From NCBI GenBank assembly GCA_958496175.1, contig OY292275.1, forward strand, positions 12,214,001-12,278,000: DNA of 64,000 bases, read 5' to 3'. Source of the DNA: Sisyra terminalis. Taxonomy: Eukaryota; Arthropoda; Insecta; Neuroptera; Sisyridae. Both the position numbers and the translations under genes were made by a program. Below are positions 23,654 to 36,783 of this stretch, one piece after another; within the stretch, counting starts at the first letter, position 1, and each line of letters starts with the position of its first letter. The notes beneath the pieces were generated by a model, which was not told where the DNA came from, made no database searches, and worked only from the letters and a program-made list of their open reading frames with translations.

Positions 23654-26126
23654 TTAATTATATATGTTTATGATTTTCCATTTAAAACAAACTTCTAGTC
23701 AATCTTTTCGTATTATTCGTATTCTATTCATCCTGGGGTATCAGTATTTTACTGGTGATTTGTAAGTTTGATATAAATGAACTTTTGCAAATATTGATAC
23801 AAACACGAAGCCGGAGACGATAAATTTAATTGACTTTTAAATTAAATTTTCAGCGGCAATAATTACACGTCAGAAATATAATATTTTTTCAGTCCAACAT
23901 TAGACTGACAATATATAGTACCTATAGCTTCAAGTAAATTTCCATTCTATCTTTGTCAATTTACTTTGTCACATTCACCTTGAAACGTACTCCAAGAATC
24001 ACTTATTTGTTTTTCCGACGAAAATTTCACTTTTACTTTCAAGACGAAAAATTAAATATAAAACTTAATATTTGCTGTGTGCACTGAATTGGAAGTGATT
24101 TCCTTTTCATTAATTTTTATGATTCGAAAATTGAAAATTTTAATACTTTGCCCGGCGACTTCTTAGATGGGAAATTTATGAAAAGTTTTTATGTTTCTTA
24201 TATCATTTAATTGCGACTCTGTGTGTATTTTTTTAAGAGTTAAACACTATATATCATTTTCTCGAATAATTCATTTGGTTTCCACTGAAATATATTTTCT
24301 TGAATTTTCCCTCGTTTCATACTTCATAATATATATCTGGGCTTGGAAAAAATATCGTAATTCTTTTCTGACGGGTGGAAGAGGCATCATAAAATATGCA
24401 ATTGTCACTTAGCGTAAAATTTATTTCCTCTTTATCGACTCGTTTATATTTGAATCACTATATTTATATTTTATTGCATTGTTAAAATGTGGTTTTTACA
24501 AGAAAAAATTGCATTAAATTGGACAATTTACATTTGCTAAGTGTAGAATCATGCTACAGAAAAACTTGTCTTTTTTCTAATTAATTTTTGACTTGGGAAA
24601 ATTACTTGAGAGCGTGGAAAATTCTTCAATCTACAAAGTGAATTTATCATCGTTATTTTAAAGTAGGAGGTGAATTTGTCACACGTTAACGCATTTATTA
24701 CCGCACGTTTAATATGGATGAGAATAGGCAAATACTGTAATGCGCTTTCCCTGACAATTACTACTTTGTTAAATATTCATCACTAGATTATTTATTTTTA
24801 ACAAGACAGTGTTTAATGAGAAAATTTGGCACTGAAATAACAACGTTTTATTTACACGTTAATAATCATTACTGGAATATTACTTACCCAGTATAATATA
24901 TATGCCAGGCAAATAAAGCAGCTGTAAAGCTTTTAGAACTTTAAAACAAAGCTTAATTCATGAGAGTGAAAATTAAAAAAATACAAGGAATAGACAGAAG
25001 ACAGGTTTATTTGGTACCAAAACACTGCCTTTTATATAATTTTTCTTCCATGCAAAAATTCCAGATATCAAGCGTCGCTAATTACCTCATGCTGGTTTTC
25101 ACACATTTTTCGAAGAATAATGAAGTGGCATTGCAAAAAGAGCGAATTCATTTGAAAATGAAAAGAATTTTTTTTTTTCAAAATTTTCTTGAAAAGTATA
25201 TAGTTCTTACATTGTTACATATATTTTAAACAAAATGACAGAAAATGAATCAATATTGCAAATAAACAAAGTTAAATTTATAGAGGGATCGGAAAGTAAC
25301 TTTACCATAAATTTGACTATTGATTTCGCAAATTAAAACCCCGAAAGTTTTGATTTAATTCAGTGAAATTGTTAGTTCTAGGTTTACTTACCGTTGAAAA
25401 TTTTCAGAGGAGTGAAAATTCTGAAATATCAACCCTTATGTTAAAATTGACCCTAAACTGTTACAGTAGCCTCTGCTTTTTTGAAAGAATTATTTTATGG
25501 GGTCAAATAATAATGATTATTATACGGAGATATTTTGATAAAATTTAATTTAATTTTTGCAACCCTAATGGTTTTGGGGTTTGTTTAAAAAAACATATCT
25601 TTGATATACGCAATCTTATGATTTAAATTGATTTTTTTAGACCTTCTTGTTTGCTTTTTGGCAATTTTCAGTTGTTGATGATAATTTTTTTTATGCGAAT
25701 TGATTTTTATGTTTCTTAATAGCAGTAATTAAAATATTTTATCAATGGTTAACAATTACTATAATGAATAAGGTTTATACAATACACAAATAGTTACATT
25801 TAATCCTTGCAAGGAAAAGCTAAACTATGAAATAAAATACCATTATAACAAAGTCATTATTTATTATTTTTTGATATCATCAATTCATCTGAGCAATCAA
25901 TGATCGAATTTGCATTTTTCGATAATTTCTTTTATACAACCTTTTCAATGTCTATACTATTCCTTCATTTTCATCTATTTTTTTCTCTTTCTTTGATTAT
26001 TCAATAAGGAGAATTCGTTGAAGAAAACTGTTCTTTAATTCCCTTTTTTTTCCTTTGATCTGGAGGCCTCTCATGAGAGTTCCTCTGCGCTGCGTCTTAA
26101 AAGGACTATTGCGCCCCAGTTTAATT
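23654..26126. other. AT-rich stretch, no gene recognised
   Basis: Short ORFs (24191-24412, 24960-25229, 25363-25548) have no recognisable domains and low-complexity composition. No repeat copy was recognised. Confidence 0.45.
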
Positions 26127-27200
26127 TCAGTTCCAGTTGGTCAGGTCTGCTTCTGATATGAATATCAGCAGACGGTCAACTGGATCTCTGTGTATGTTTC
26201 CCAGCTCATGTCCGGGTGGACCAAGCGAGTTGAGACGACTTTGAGTCATGGCTGGGCAGTCAAATAGTACGTGGGAGGCAGTTTCATCTTCCACGCCACA
26301 TTTCCTGCAAGCTGCTGACTCTGTGTTCTTCCCTATAGTTTGGAGATGTTTCCTCAAATTGCAGTGTCCTGTTAATAGGCCTACCAGCGTTTTGATGTCC
26401 TTCCTTCTTAGATTTAGAAGTCTTTTGTTATGTTCTCTCAAAGGTTTCTTTATCATGACCTTTGAGAACTTGCCTCCTGCATAGTTATTCCAGGATTTTA
26501 TTTGTTCATTCTGCGTCCATTCGGCTATTCTACTCAGTGTTATGAACTTTGGTAGGCCTATAGCCTATAGCTCTGGGCCCATGAATGACAATCTTGAATC
26601 CGCCTTTGCGAGTTCGTCTGTCTCTTCGTTGCCTTTGATACCAGAGTGGCCCGGCACCCAAGCAAGTGTAACCCTGTTGGATGTCGCCAACTGGGTGAGG
26701 AGTGATTTACATTCCTAGACCAGCTTAGAGCTAGTCTGGTAATTTTCGATCGCTTTAATTATGGCTTGGCTGTCTGAGAAGATTCTTAGATATTTTTGTG
26801 ATAATTTCTTCACATATTTTCTTGAAAACAGATGGCATAGACTTCTGCTTGGAATACTGTAGGCATTTTACCCAGTCCTACAAATATTCGTTTCCTGGGA
26901 TTTGCCCCCCATATTCTAGCGCCTACGCCGTCATATGTCTTTGATCCGTCAGTGAACCATACTATGTCACTTGGGATTATATTGTTTTTCTTCTGCCAAT
27001 CGTCTCTTTGACTTATCTCGATCTCGAAAGGCATTTCAAAACTAAATTTGGTTTTCATGTAGTCTTGAATCATTCAGAAATTCGGATGGTCAATTACATT
27101 GTTAATTCTGGCGTGTCCCAAATCTGGTTTTTTGGGTTTCCAGCTATTGGTGAGCTGCAATCTATGTGGTCCCTTCCTTGCCACCCCTTTGATAAAGATT
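26127..27200 (-). pseudogene. LINE 3' coding end: RNase H and zinc-knuckle-like tail
   Basis: Reading the minus strand: an upstream linker (DYMKTKFSFEMPFEIEI, then RDDWQ), then RNase H starting WFTDGSKTYDGVGARIWG and QAEVYAI, then after a frameshift the block VTLAWVPGHSGIKGNEETDE followed by LAKADSRLS, which carries the RNase H His and Asp. The tail has CRKCGVEDETASHVLFDCPA, a Cys/His cluster found at the end of RNase-H-bearing LINEs of arthropods. The order is normal, but frameshifts and stops near 26460-26810 inactivate it. No reverse transcriptase domain remains in the window, so it is 5'-truncated. The plus-strand ORFs here are shadows. Confidence 0.8.
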
Positions 27201-27339
27201 CTCAGGGGGGCAAGTTCAGAGTGACTTCCAGAATTCTCTTTTATTAATAGCTATTTTAATTCCATTTTCAGGTTCTAAATTATACCTTGTTCCTAATCAC
27301 AAACTTCACAGTAGTTATAATTTAATATATCAACAGTGT

Positions 27340-27470
27340 CCGACCGAACTTTTGGTTTCGGTTTCGGCCTAGTTTCGGCAAAAAATGAGTTTCGGCTTAG
27401 TTTTGGTTTTGGCTGATATCAAGCTGAAACTATGACCGACATCGAAACTGAATTCGTTCAATGAAAATAT
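27340..27470. repeat. Degenerate TTTCGG-rich repeat
   Basis: Imperfect repetitions of TTTCGGTTTCGG, TTTCGGCTTAG and TTTTGGTTTTGG, with GAAACT-type complements to the right. The origin is unclear; it could be a microsatellite or the end of a DNA element. Confidence 0.4.
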
Positions 27471-30330
27471 TGAGAAATTATCGTTTCTCACTTATAAAAA
27501 TAGGTTCTTCAATTATGATTTCTGATAATTATCAGTTCTTTGAAATCATTTTTAATATTTTTATTTAGCTCGAGAGAAAACTGATCATTGTTAAGAAGAA
27601 ATTATTTTGTTTTTAAGATGTACGAGTGAGTACTTACTTTCGGTTTTGTGTATATATCTAAACATATTTGGTGAAAAATATTTTTGCTTGGTCACTTTTT
27701 CTTTGTTTTTTTTTTTTTTTGTCAATCCCTTATACCCGATTATATATTATTATAATGATTAATTCAAATATCAGAGGCAAAATGAATGATAAATACATAT
27801 AAAATTTAAAAATAAAGACTGATTAATTAGGATTAACTCGTATATCGTTCATAGTTTGAACATAAATTGAGACTGTAATTGTGAAAGAAAACAAGTTTTT
27901 CTTCATTTTTTAATTTCAGAATTTGATTCTTAAGTAATCAAAAATGCGGTTATCATATAATAAATTTCACTCAAACCACCGAAAAAATATTTAAAAGAAC
28001 TTATTTTACCAAGTTAAGTGGCTACTCCATTTTACTTATAAGCTTTTATCACATCTAATTCAATTTTCATTTTCCTTTTTTGTATGAAAACCCAATTTCC
28101 GCTACTGCAGTTTCTAAAGCCGCAACGAAAACGTGTCCTCGACTGAAAAACTTAAGGAAATCACTCATGTAAAATGTAACCTTTTTATCGTAATGCTATT
28201 TATGCTGTTATTTATTTCCACAGTCATATATATATATATATATATTCCGTTTTCATCACATAAAAGAAGCATAAAGCTCAAAATACATGGTTTATTTAAC
28301 GAATTGTACATATCATATATTTAAATTACATTCCCGTTCGACGAAACATCCCTTAAAAATGCAAAATTGCGTGCGATAAATTTAAGAAACAGCCTTTTGT
28401 GTACGTTAGGAATTTACAATATAATGACAATCGTTTTTTTTTCTTTCTTTCCTCGATGTAATTTCAAATTGAGTTATAGATTTTGGATCAAACTGAAATA
28501 CATAAATCAATTTTCTATTATTAAAAAAATGGAATTCAAAGGAATATATCAAGAAAGAAAATGTTTTTTTCTGCCTATTGATATTTTTGACGAAATTGAC
28601 AGAATATTTTTTCCGTAATGATGATTGACGTGGTTTTTATTTTGTTACTTTCAGACATTAAGAAATAATTGCCTCAACTTGATATCTTATTTTCCATTGA
28701 AAAAATTTAAAAACTAAAATATTTAAAAAACGCAAAATTTAATCAGTGATTCAAACTTGTAAAAACAAATTTCCACAAAAGGAAAATTGTCGTTTCGTTT
28801 GTGAAAGAAAGACAATAAATTGAAAATATCAACAATAATTTTCATTTCTCATCAAACTTTATTCAAGTCTGAAATTACAGTCATTACTCTTCGCATTCAA
28901 TATCTGCATATCAATTTTCATTTGTTGAAGTTTTAATTTTTCACATCCCCAACTCGTTCTTTTCAATTGTGCTCAAGCAATTAATTGCGACTGAAATTCG
29001 AATTATAAAAGAAGCGAATTTTAAATGGAACACATCTAGATTTAATATAAATGGTCAAATAATTATAAGTCGGAAAGTTTCTTGATTAATATTCAACAGT
29101 TACTTTTAAATTTTCACTGTCGCAAATATAATTTATGGTCTACTGGCTGGATGGCTTTTCGTTTATTTGGTTAACGAAAATAAAAAGATTATGTATTATT
29201 TCATAAATTCGGAAAAAATGAAACACAAAAAGAAATGTTTGCGTTTGGAAAAGCAAACGGTAGAATTTATTTATTGTTTTTTGTTATAAAAGGCAATATT
29301 TGAGAAAATGTTCCTCGAAAATTCATATGCTTTGATTTTATGTGTTTTCGTTATGTTAAATCGCATTATTTTTTTACAATCGCCACTAAAAGATCTGGTA
29401 TTAAGTTTGGGATACTTCGTTATTTTATTTTCAACAAATTGAGTTAATCAATAGTTTTACGGTAATATTTCAATGAACTTTAAAATTATCGGGGAATGTC
29501 CTCACCAATGTTTATAGTTAAATTTGATTGATTTGAATGTAGATTAAGGTGTTTTTTTTTCTGGGACTATTATTTTTTTTTTTTACTCCCATGCCGAAAT
29601 TTTGTTGGAAATACTTCAAAAAAAATTCCCTGAAAGTTTGAGCTCTTAATATTAATATTAAGTACTCGCTCACAGCGTGTGAATATTTTCCATTTAAAAT
29701 ACACGTAAACTTTGATTTTTTTTTTAAATTTTCATAGCTCAGCGACATTTTATGGTATCGCCTCGCTCAAAGTTGGGATTTTTTTACAATAGTATGCTCT
29801 ATGCTTGTAGATATATTCTCATTTGAAAAGATGGCCCAACATTATACATAGACAACCAACCTTCGTGGATGGAAAAACTACTAAAGCACTTCCGAGCTGC
29901 TTATCAAAAATCAAAATTTCCATGAGGATCCCCAATCCTCAAGGTTGACGAGGTACCAAAAAAAATGAAGAAGAAAGTTTATTTTTATACTCGTCCTCAC
30001 GGATAAAATACTCTTCTTAATACCATACCAAAAGTTTTTTTAAATAACAAAAATATGGTTTTGAAATATCAATTATGGATTTATAAACCACACCATCTAG
30101 GCCACTAGTATTGGCTGAAATTAATAAAACTTTTCGTATTCAAAGTGCCAATTGCATTGTTATTAAATATTTTAATATGGTTTCTGATAAAATTAAATTG
30201 ATTAATTATTCTATGAAGATATCGCGGAAAAAGTTGGAAAACTGAATTCAAACTGTTGGCTGTAATTATATGTAAAACATTACTTGATAATGCTATTATT
30301 TGTGTTTATTATGTATGTCTTCCGATTCAA
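27471..30330. other. AT-rich stretch, no gene recognised
   Basis: Contains a (TA)n run at 28226-28245 and T-runs near 29551-29584. Several short ORFs (28133-28324, 28367-28618, 29518-29748) look like chance frames. Confidence 0.45.
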
Positions 30331-30361
30331 TGAATAGGTATAATAAACCTCTATAGAAATA

Positions 30362-31837
30362 GGGGAGACTGGGTACAAAAGTAACGACGGGTCGAAAGTA
30401 ATAAATGCTTTTTAGGTTTATCCAATGGGCGAACATCGTTTTGCTGCCATCAGGTGATAGCCTACAGCGCCCCCCTCAATCGCATTAAGTCGACGCGTGC
30501 GCAGTGCGTTGTTAGGTTATATAATAGGACGTAATGTGTTTTAACGAGCCAAGAGTAAGTTTTTCAAAGTTTTCATATTTATTGTTTACATAGTCGTAAA
30601 AGAATCATAGCATTCCGAATGTTTGCATATCCATTCTTGATTAGATAAATTGGACATTTTTTAAATTCATTTTTGTCTAGCCCGTTCCGTTTTAAGGTTA
30701 TGTTACATGTTTTATTAAAAATGAGAATGGGTATAAAAGTAACATAGCCCCCTAGGGTACAAAAGTAATATATTACTTTTGTCCTCGTAATGATTTTATT
30801 ACTAACATCATATGTTTATGGATATCTACTTCAATAAGGTTTTCGATACATTTCCGTGTCGGTAGTTCTTCATGCAGTAGTTCTTATGCATTGTCGCGGC
30901 ATTCTATTCATTTCCTTAAAATATATATTTTTGGAACGACTGCTTCTAAAGTTGAACTTTCATGCGTTGTATGGCGGGGGTAAAGAGCCGTTTTCTCATC
31001 GTGGTGGCAAGCGTGCACAAAAGTAGAGAAACCGTGCGCAAAAGTAAATAATAGTGCGGAAAAGTAAAATAAATTGATACCTAAATAAACTTTGATAAGA
31101 AATAATTAATATAGGTAATTATTTAGACTGTTGTTTAAACTAAAATGTTGTTTTTATTCATAACTTTTCTATAAATTATTCTTACTATAGAGTTGAAATT
31201 TTTCATATATAAATAACAATAATTAATTTCTCAATCTCTTTCTGTTGAACTTTATAAGCAGTCGTTACAAAAAATTGTGTTCGATACTTATGCTTAAAGT
31301 GAGGTACCTAGTAGGACGAAATTGAGACACTTGCTAAAGGGACTGTTCATACACAACTTGATCTCGTGCGCCTACCCCCACTCCCCTGGCGGCCTCGTGG
31401 GGTTACACAGCGCACTCGATCTCGTTGTGTATGATTAGTCCCTTCAGCTCGTGCATCAATTTCATCCTACTAGAAAACCTCACTTTACGCATATGTATCG
31501 AAAATAACTATTTTGAGTGTTTCAAATGCTGAATTTGGTTTATATCATTAATAATGTCTTTAAATAAATAATTTGTTGATTTAACTTGTACTATGTTTTC
31601 ATTAGCAACCCTTAGCAGTCTTGTTACTTTCGGCCCACAACCTGTTGACAACAGCTGACAATTTTTTTAACTCTGTGTTATTCATATAAAACACACCATA
31701 ATTTAATAAATTGAGTTACCATTGTAAAGAACATAAACTAAATTTATATGTGGTTATATCCATTTAATGGCAATAATAACACCCAGCCAGAAACCAAGGT
31801 AAAAGTACAAATTGTTACTTTTGTACCCGGTTTTCCC
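30362..31837. mobile_element. TA-flanked TIR DNA element, about 1.48 kb, non-autonomous
   Basis: Terminal inverted repeats of 24 bp match at 21 positions: left GGGGAGACTGGGTACAAAAG, right (reverse complement) GGGAAAACCGGGTACAAAAG. A TA dinucleotide flanks each side (30360-30361, 31838-31839). The interior has no transposase ORF but carries repeated copies of a GTRCAAAAGTAA motif. A TA duplication suggests the Tc1/mariner superfamily or a similar one; the family is not identified. It interrupts a LINE tail and holds the palindromic MITE at 31281-31501. Confidence 0.75.
31281..31501. mobile_element. Palindromic MITE nested in the TA-flanked element
   Basis: About 70-bp imperfect inverted arms: left CGATACTTATGCTTAAAGTG then CCTAGTAGGACGAAATTGA, right (reverse complement) CGATACATATGCGTAAAGTG then TCTAGTAGGATGAAATTGA, closing with TCATACACAAC on both sides. 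The centre is GC-rich (CCTACCCCCACTCCCC...). No ORF. Confidence 0.7.
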
Positions 31838-31862
31838 TACTACCAGAAGTAAAAGAATAAAA

Positions 31863-33333
31863 TTGCTAAATTAACAAACTTGAAATAATATTAAATAAAA
31901 ATAAATTTTTCTAAAAGAAAATCCAAAATTTTGGTTGGCTACCAAACAAAAAAAATATCTAAGGGCTTTAAAACTATTATGGCTTAAAGAGTAGTTTTCA
32001 TAACTAATAAGTAATAAATTAAGAATTTTTTAATGAAGAATCAATTATAATTTTTCCCATAATTTGTCCATAGTGTAAAATTTTCACCCTTGCCCTTTTC
32101 ATCTGCGCAACTTCTTATACAATGCAATCGAGTCTTTAATAAACTAATACCTCTGTATATATATGTGAGTTATAATAACATTCATTTCAGCTGTGAAGTG
32201 TCGGATTAGGCTCTTCTAGGATCTGTTATACTCTAATTTATTGCAGAAACTTTATGGCACATGCACTACACATACTAAAATCTTGAATAAATCACAAACT
32301 TCGTACTCTATGCAAATACCACTGAGACGAACAAAATAAATTAAATGAATAACTTGAAAATTTTGATTTATTTTCGGAAAATTAAATCTAACAAGTTTCT
32401 ATTTTAAGGTTGAAAGAAATGGTGGTATGCTCAGGTAAAAATAAAGAAAATAAAAAATTGATAAACTTTTCAATCATTAATATGTTTTTTTTAATTATTA
32501 ATTTCAATTTTAATTTAAGCTTTATGGTAGTCTTAAAGAACAAGGTGACAACTGCTTTTTCTCTCATTATAAGCGGAATAATTAATTATCAAATGGTCGA
32601 TTAACCATATGAAAGTTACTTAATTTTATATATTTTATAACAGAATTTACCTTCTCTGGTAAAAAGACTAGGAAAATATGTTGATGAAAACGTAGCAAAA
32701 TTTTTATAAATCTTCATTATTTTTTATATTATACCAATTTCAAAATTGGATTAGTGTATAACAGGAAATAGGCGAGTTATTAAAAAAGTACATTTTTTTT
32801 AAAAACAACCAAATTGTTTTTTTTTTCGATGCCAGGAAATTTATTTTCTTTATATAGCTGTTTCTTCTTGAATGATTTTACTGATGGATTTATATAGAAA
32901 AGTATATAATTTCGTTCGGTCAGGAAGAAAAATTTTATTAATGGAATCAATTTTGCTTTTATAACAATAAAACATTTTCGAGCTTTTCAGAACGTTTTTA
33001 AAATGATGATGCATTAATAAGGTTTAAATATTGCTTGATTGCACATTAAACTAAAATGATTTGAAAACTTAATCCTTACAATTAACTTCTGCAGTAAAAT
33101 AATAAACTTAAATTTAAATCTGCTCAGTTTATTGTTATAGGACTTATAACGTTGAAAGTGTCATTACGAAAATTTAAATAGCTTGACCCAAATATTAAAA
33201 AAAATCTTTAAATGCCTTAGAGATTAAACGGCATTATAATCATTTCCATAAATTTAATAATTTATTTTTGATTATTTTTTATTTATTTATGACTCATAAG
33301 TTTTATGTCTCGAATTAAAATGCAAGTTATATT
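31863..33333. other. AT-rich stretch, no gene recognised
   Basis: The ORF at 32410-32604 has no recognisable domain. Nothing else is seen. Confidence 0.4.
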
Positions 33334-33380
33334 GATTTCAACGTTTCGTCAACCTTTGCTGACTTCTTCTGGTAAATCTC
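33334..33380 (-). ncRNA. Degenerate hammerhead-ribozyme-like motif
   Basis: Minus strand: GATTTAC, then CAGAAGA in place of CTGATGA, a GTCAG...TTGAC hairpin, GAAA, CGTT, GAAATC. Stem I can pair (GATTT/GAAATC), but the core is mutated. Confidence 0.35.
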
Positions 33381-36202
33381 AAAGATTGATTTATTGTGTT
33401 TTTATTTTTTTTTAAGCCAAAAAAAAAGTATTCAGTAATGATTGACACTTTTTTAATTATTCTTAACACTAAAACGATACCATAGTTATTTAAAATGAAA
33501 GCCAACAACAGTTGATTTTTATGTGGCCCTTGCTAAAAAATCCTTTTGTTTACTATTTTCTGCTCAGGGAAATACCTTTGTAATAATGTAATACTTGGAT
33601 TCTTATCTGCAGGCGTTCCTCGATTTCGAGCGTCGTTACTTATTCATTACTTTTGTAATTAGTCGTTACGTTTGTGAATATTCCATAAATAAGATTACAA
33701 TTTAATTTATATATTGTAAAAATAGAATAACTAACTTATTTTGACATTTTTTGAGTGTTGAACTTTTCTCGATGATGTAGGAAGCGAATAAACGTCGGAA
33801 ATTAATTATTTTCAATTGATTTTTTTGAAAACTATTCAAAAATTCTCAATTATCCTAGTTCCGTGTTCAGAAGTTTTTTTTTTATTTTCAAATTTTGTTT
33901 TGCACCATCTGCCTCTTGTCAATAATTGCTATGTGTTACACTTACGACACTCGTGGGTTAGTTGTGTCCAATGACACAATTAACATCAAAAGTTTTAGTA
34001 ACACAACAGTAATAGTATTCTTAGTATAATTGTAGCATAAATAGTATTCTTAAATAAAACAACAGTAACAATTAATATCACTAAAATCGGTCTTTCCGGT
34101 CAAGTATGGACACTCTTTTGAGACACTTAACATCCGCACTGTTCTTCAAAGGAAAAATTTTGATGCAAAAATTTAAATTCACAATGTTAAGTTAAAAGTT
34201 ACTACAAAATATGAGCCATTTATTTTGTAGCCTAAGTTCATTTCAAGAATAACTCATAAAGCTTCTTTTTTTGCAACGACAAATACCTAAATTTCGCTAT
34301 CAAAGAAGTTAGTAATAGTGGGTCGAAAACGAATATTTTATCAATAATTTGTTAAAATTTAATAGTACAAAATCAGCATAATATAGTCTAGCAGCAAAAC
34401 AAAAGTTGCCGTATGGATTGTCTTTGGAATGGATTTAGGCCACTTTCAAATTAAACGGCTCATATCCAATTCGAATAAGGATAGCAATTGTTTTCGGCAA
34501 ATAAAAGTCCATACATGTCTCAATCTGAAACATTTTTAATTCATAATAAATATCGCAAACTTTTTCCTATTTTCCAATTTTTCTTCAACTTTCAGTTCAT
34601 TAAAACTTTAATGATCAAAAGCCCACAAGAAAACCTTACATTTGAAACAATGAAACACAAAAACGCAAGCTTTTGAAATTTGAAATTTAATTGTTGCATC
34701 ATTTTCTTTCGCATCGATTTTCTTTTAAACAGAATAAAAAATATATATATCGTTCATTGTTAGTGTTGCTCTGATTGAACTAAAAGCTCTCGCGGGAATA
34801 ATTTACAAAAAGTAGGAAACTTTTACAATGACATTGTATCTTATTTACTTCACGTGAGCTTTTATTAAATCTGCCAGTATATTTTGTTCAATGAAAATTT
34901 ATGAAGAGGATTTTTATGTGTTACGGGTTTCATATTATATTTCATTTAAAAAAATCATTTATTAAATTTACTTGATCAGATTTGCGATAAAAAATATTGG
35001 ATAAACGGATCAATCTACTATAAAATAATTAGATAAACGCAATTAACCCTTTCATTGATTTTCGATTATAAAAAAAATAGGTCAGATTTCCTTGCATCTA
35101 TTGTATGCATATACCCATTTCGTGGTTGTTTCTTGTTACAAATACGAAAGCTTTGTCGAGCTTTCCTATGCGTGTCTTTCTGAAGTAACTATTATGACTG
35201 TAATTTATAGCTACGACTCCACGAAAATAAACAAAATAAAAACGGATATTACCTTTCACTCAGTTACGACTCGGTTCAAGGAATTAGCTTGTCAGGATAA
35301 TAAATGTGAATGGTTAACGAAACATTGCATTTGTCAATCTTATTAATCTAAATTACCACAAAATGTTTTCATTTCAGTAATTATATTAAATGCAAATAAA
35401 AGACATAATGCTCTATAATTAAAAATCAGTCTTCCTCGAATTTTCGGTAAATATTGGCACATTCGAAGAATCGGAATTGAAACCATTATACTACCTCATA
35501 AAATTTTAGCAGCTATTTAAATGGGAATATTCAAGGTAAATGTTTGTTTTTAATGTTGACATGCTTTTTAAAATATGGGTTTTACAGATTCATGATGTGG
35601 CATGAAAGATATTTCGAGGCTGATTCAAATGTTCCTTAAAATTATATAGGAGTTCATAAAGTTTTTGGATTTAAATTATTTAACGCCTAAATTTTTGAAT
35701 GAAGTATCGTCCCGTCCATACGTTTAATAAGTTCGCTTATTGTCTTGGAATATATTGCGAAATTTCACAAATTTCACAAAAATTCAAATGAAGGAATGTT
35801 ATAACTAGAAAAATAACTATAAGAAATAAAAGAAAAACATTTTTTGAATAAAGTGTGATGAATTGAATTGGGGATGTAATGAAGAACTCCTATTATGGCG
35901 TTTCCTCTTTGCAATTTATCATGCCTATTTCTTGTTATATCTCTTTATCATAATACATCTACCCACATGGTGTAGGTGTAGGTATTTATTTATAAACTGA
36001 AATGACCATACATATACGTAGCTACCCTAACTGTGAACAAATATATCCGTGGGCTTTTGTTGGAATAAAAAATATCCTTCTATCCTTTACCTAAAAAATT
36101 TTTATCCTTTCAATATTTGTCCTAAAAAAGAACAAAAATTTAACTATCTTCACAATAATTACTAATAGTTATTTCACCATTTAATATTTATCAATACTGG
36201 TA
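33381..36202. other. AT-rich stretch, no gene recognised
   Basis: The ORFs at 34488-34676 and 35092-35346 show no recognisable domains. No repeat copy was recognised. Confidence 0.4.
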
Positions 36203-36620
36203 AAAATATTCAGAGGACTAGGATCAAATAATAGTCAGTCAAAACTATTTATTACATGCTGAGCGGTTCGATTTTTTAAAATATCGTCATTTTTTAAAAT
36301 AACGTCAGTTTTAACTAATTTTAATTATTTTTATTGAAATTTTATTTTATATATTTTCATTGGAAAAAATTTGTAACTAATTATTTATAATTATTTATAA
36401 ATATTTTAATTTTTAACAAGGTTAAAGCGATTATTTACGGTATGAAAGAATTCATTGTAGTAATTGTTTGTATTTTTGGTATTAATAAAAAATTGGCTAT
36501 GATATTTCAGAATGCCTGAGGAAGACTCAATAACCGGGCCGAAACGTCGCGCATGTAAAAAAAACATGTAATAAATAGTTTTGACTGATTATTATTTGAT
36601 CCTAGTCCTCTGAATATTTT
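36203..36620. mobile_element. 418-bp inverted-repeat element with hammerhead-like motif
   Basis: 56-bp terminal inverted repeats (36203-36258 and 36565-36620) match except at one position; each starts AAAATATTCAGAGGACTAGG. A hammerhead-like motif lies just inside the right arm (36511-36554) and points outward. The interior is AT-rich without an ORF. The right edge runs into a 12-bp tandem array. Confidence 0.7.
36511..36554 (+). ncRNA. Hammerhead-like motif, partly conserved
   Basis: Core CTGAGGA at 36516-36522, GAAA at 36541-36544, CGTC at 36545-36548 then GCGCAT. Stem II (GACTC/GGGCC) pairs at four of five positions counting a G-U wobble. G replaces U at the variable core position (CUGANGA), which is tolerated in known hammerheads. 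Stem I is short. Confidence 0.45.
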
Positions 36621-36626
36621 CAAAAA

Positions 36627-36698
36627 ATACATATATCAATACATATATCAATACATATATCAATACATATATCAATACATATATCAATACATATATCA
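36627..36698. repeat. 12-bp tandem repeat, six units
   Basis: Six exact units of ATACATATATCA. It lies 6 bp beyond the right inverted arm of the hammerhead-bearing element, where a terminal microsatellite would be expected for some retroelements. Confidence 0.95.
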
Positions 36699-36783
36699 AA
36701 ATATACATATTTCAAAAAATACCAATTTATTATCATCGAGGATCTGAAACTCTACAATAATTTATCAATACGTTTATAAACTA

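Larger units (their letters stand above)
30331..31862 (+). mobile_element. LINE 3' tail fragment split by a DNA element
   Basis: 30331-30359 (ending CCTCTATAGAAA) and 31840-31862 (CTACCAGAAGTAAAAGAATA) together match the 3' end of the LINE at 53101-53158 (CCTCTATAGAATTTCCACC then AGAAGTAAAAGAATAAAT). The gap is exactly the TA-flanked element at 30362-31837. Confidence 0.6.

Noticed and set aside
26248..27247. Plus-strand ORFs of 78 and 79 aa
   Set aside because: They are antisense to the RNase H and Cys/His tail of the minus-strand LINE.
35092..35346. 84-aa ORF with several cysteines
   Set aside because: No recognisable domain or neighbouring exon, and the length is within chance for this window.
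36627..36698. Regular repeats considered as a CRISPR array
   Set aside because: Units are 12 bp with no spacers; this is a minisatellite in a eukaryotic setting.
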